Below, piece after piece: positions 62,710-64,000 of a stretch of DNA of 64,000 nucleotides. The translations under genes were made by a program, and so were the position numbers. The first letter of the stretch is position 1, and each line of letters opens with the position of its first letter. The stretch is from Batkoa obscura (taxonomy: Eukaryota > Entomophthoromycota > Entomophthoromycetes > Entomophthorales > Batkoaceae), in contig JASVEC010000064.1 of assembly GCA_030770535.1 (NCBI GenBank), positions 1-64,000 on the forward strand, written 5' to 3'. The notes below the pieces were generated by a model, which was not told the origin of the DNA, did not search any database, and saw only the letters and a list, made by a program, of their open reading frames with translations.

Positions 62710-63854
62710 ATGGACCCCCATTCTTCCCACAATAGTAGTATACCACCATCTACTCCATTGACCACTCATTTTTATCAACCGGACAATTATTCAAATCCAA
62801 GTAATTCAGCATCTCAAGCAGAAAGGGAAAATTTAAAAACATTAAGTAATAAAAGGATAGCCACATTTGCTCATTTACATCGAGTACTTGAAGGAAAAAG
62901 TCATTATTTTAATACAGTAACTATATTAAAAGAAGAAATCTATTCGATTTATGATAATTCAAAATTAAGGAAAAGGTAAGTTTTGAAATGAAAAATAGAA
63001 AGAGACCATAAAGAATTAATAGATTCAATGAATACAATTTTTTTTATAAACTTTAGAATTAATTTTATTATTATTATTTAGATCTCTTCAATATTTTACT
63101 TTAGGTTCTAGTTTAGGACCTATTATTGATATCCATCATCCAATGGATTTTTCAAAAGCATTAAGCAGTTTATTAGATGAATATGAAAGTTATATAACTA
63201 ATGAAAACAGTAAAAATAAACGAAGGCCTAATTTTTTTCGTAGTAGAACGAGTTCAGATGTTAATAATAATTCCATGAACATTAATGAAAATTCTGAATT
63301 TATTAATTTAGATATTAAAAATGTGGTAAGCTATTAAATTTAAAATAATAAAATTTTTTAAATTAACTAATTATTTGTTTTTTATTTTAGCCTTTTGAAT
63401 TAGATTATCTACAAGTGTTTTATGCTTTATGTAATATAATTTGTGTAGTTTATCATAAAATTGTAGATAATATGAAAGTACCTGTTCCTTCTAGTTATAT
63501 TGAAACAATGTATAAAGTAGATAATAAGTTTAAGGTAATTCTATTGTAATATTAATTTGTATCTATTTTATATTATCGTATTTTTATATTATTTATTGTT
63601 TGTTCGTTTTTTATTTATTAATTCTAACATTATTTTATTTAATATAGAAAATCATTCAAATTGTAACTAAAGAATTAGATAATATTGTTAGAAATAGTAT
63701 TAAAGAAGAATTGGGTATATTAGACCCCTTAATTTCTCAAAAAAATAATAACGTTTCATATCCATTTGAAGATTGGGAAGCTTTATCAATGGTAAGCTGA
63801 ATTGTTGTGTTATGTAAGATAAATGTACTAATGAAGTTTTAGGATTCAAAATAA
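62710..63854 (+). CDS. Unrecognised conserved-looking protein
   Basis: Five exons: 62710-62975, 63082-63325, 63391-63534, 63648-63791, 63843-63854; 269 residues, ending four codons into the last exon (MDSK over the junction). The N-terminal 45 residues are Ser/Pro/Asn-rich. A well-formed region follows: RIATFAHLHRVLEGKSHYFN, SLQYFTLGSSLGPIIDI, DYLQVFYALCNIICVVYHKI and MYKVDNKFKKIIQ. A basic Asn-rich insert separates the halves. The aromatic, helical character and clean splice phases argue for a real, constrained gene. I have a sense of having seen the AHLHRVLEGKSHYFN pattern in other fungi but cannot name a family. Confidence 0.7.
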
Positions 63855-64000
63855 GCGCTTCTATAGGGTGGAGCTCTTTTATTTAAATAAATCTCTTTTT
63901 TTCTATTATATATGCATATGTACTTGAAGTTTACTATTTTTATGTTTAAAGAATTTCTTTTTTAAACTTCATAAAAAAAAAAGAATTTTTATTCCTTATC

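Overview
The window is nuclear DNA of a very AT-rich eukaryote with small spliceosomal introns (mostly about 35-90 bp; GTAAGT-like donors, some TACTAAC-like branch sites) and eukaryotic housekeeping genes. A degenerate fungal-type zinc-cluster transcription factor and a P450 relic point to a fungus. The intron-rich genes, an apparent U12-type intron, and clear RAD9, TRAIP-like, CLEC16A-like, PIG-Y and ARP1 genes suggest an early-diverging, non-Dikarya lineage. An Entomophthoromycotina-like (Conidiobolus-type) fungus would fit, but that is inference, not proof.

Layout. 1-5.7 kb is gene-poor: decayed members of an unrecognised protein family plus short transposon-like repeats. 5.7-7.7 kb holds an intron-less secreted GMC oxidoreductase. 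7.7-11.2 kb is repeats and relics. 11.2-27.8 kb is the first dense block: a CNS1/TTC4 co-chaperone, a BOS1/membrin SNARE, an endosomal CLC exchanger (14 exons), a CLEC16A/Gop-1-like protein (11 exons), electron-transfer flavoprotein beta, RAD9 (8 exons), a tiny PIG-Y subunit and a TRAIP-like RING E3. 28.1-30.3 kb has an F-box protein and the AP-3 sigma adaptin carrying the U12-type intron. 30.3-33.6 kb is a repeat cluster with relics. 33.6-46.1 kb has an alpha/beta-hydrolase (lipase), an m-AAA protease, a small secreted repeat protein with dibasic sites, and a full-size MRP/YCF1-type ABC transporter whose frame is broken three times. 46.1-55 kb is a gene graveyard: repeats, a P450 pseudogene and a zinc-cluster pseudogene. 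55-64 kb is the second dense block: a secreted protein with one frame break, an SLC35C2-like transporter, ARP1 centractin, COX7A, the DUSP12/YVH1 phosphatase and an unrecognised 269-aa protein.

The genes do not form a pathway. Several serve membrane traffic (BOS1, CLC, AP-3 sigma, CLEC16A-like, ARP1), others DNA-damage response (RAD9, TRAIP-like) and mitochondria (ETFB, m-AAA protease, COX7A). Divergent pairs with short shared upstream regions recur (RAD9/PIG-Y 99 bp, SLC35C2/ARP1 about 150 bp, F-box/AP-3 sigma about 175 bp).

A roughly 100-bp non-coding MITE-like family (termini TGGGGATGT...ACATCCCCA, flanked by TA) occurs at least 19 times, always outside exons. Splice structures were worked out by hand from splice motifs, frame continuity and remembered family sequences; no database was searched.
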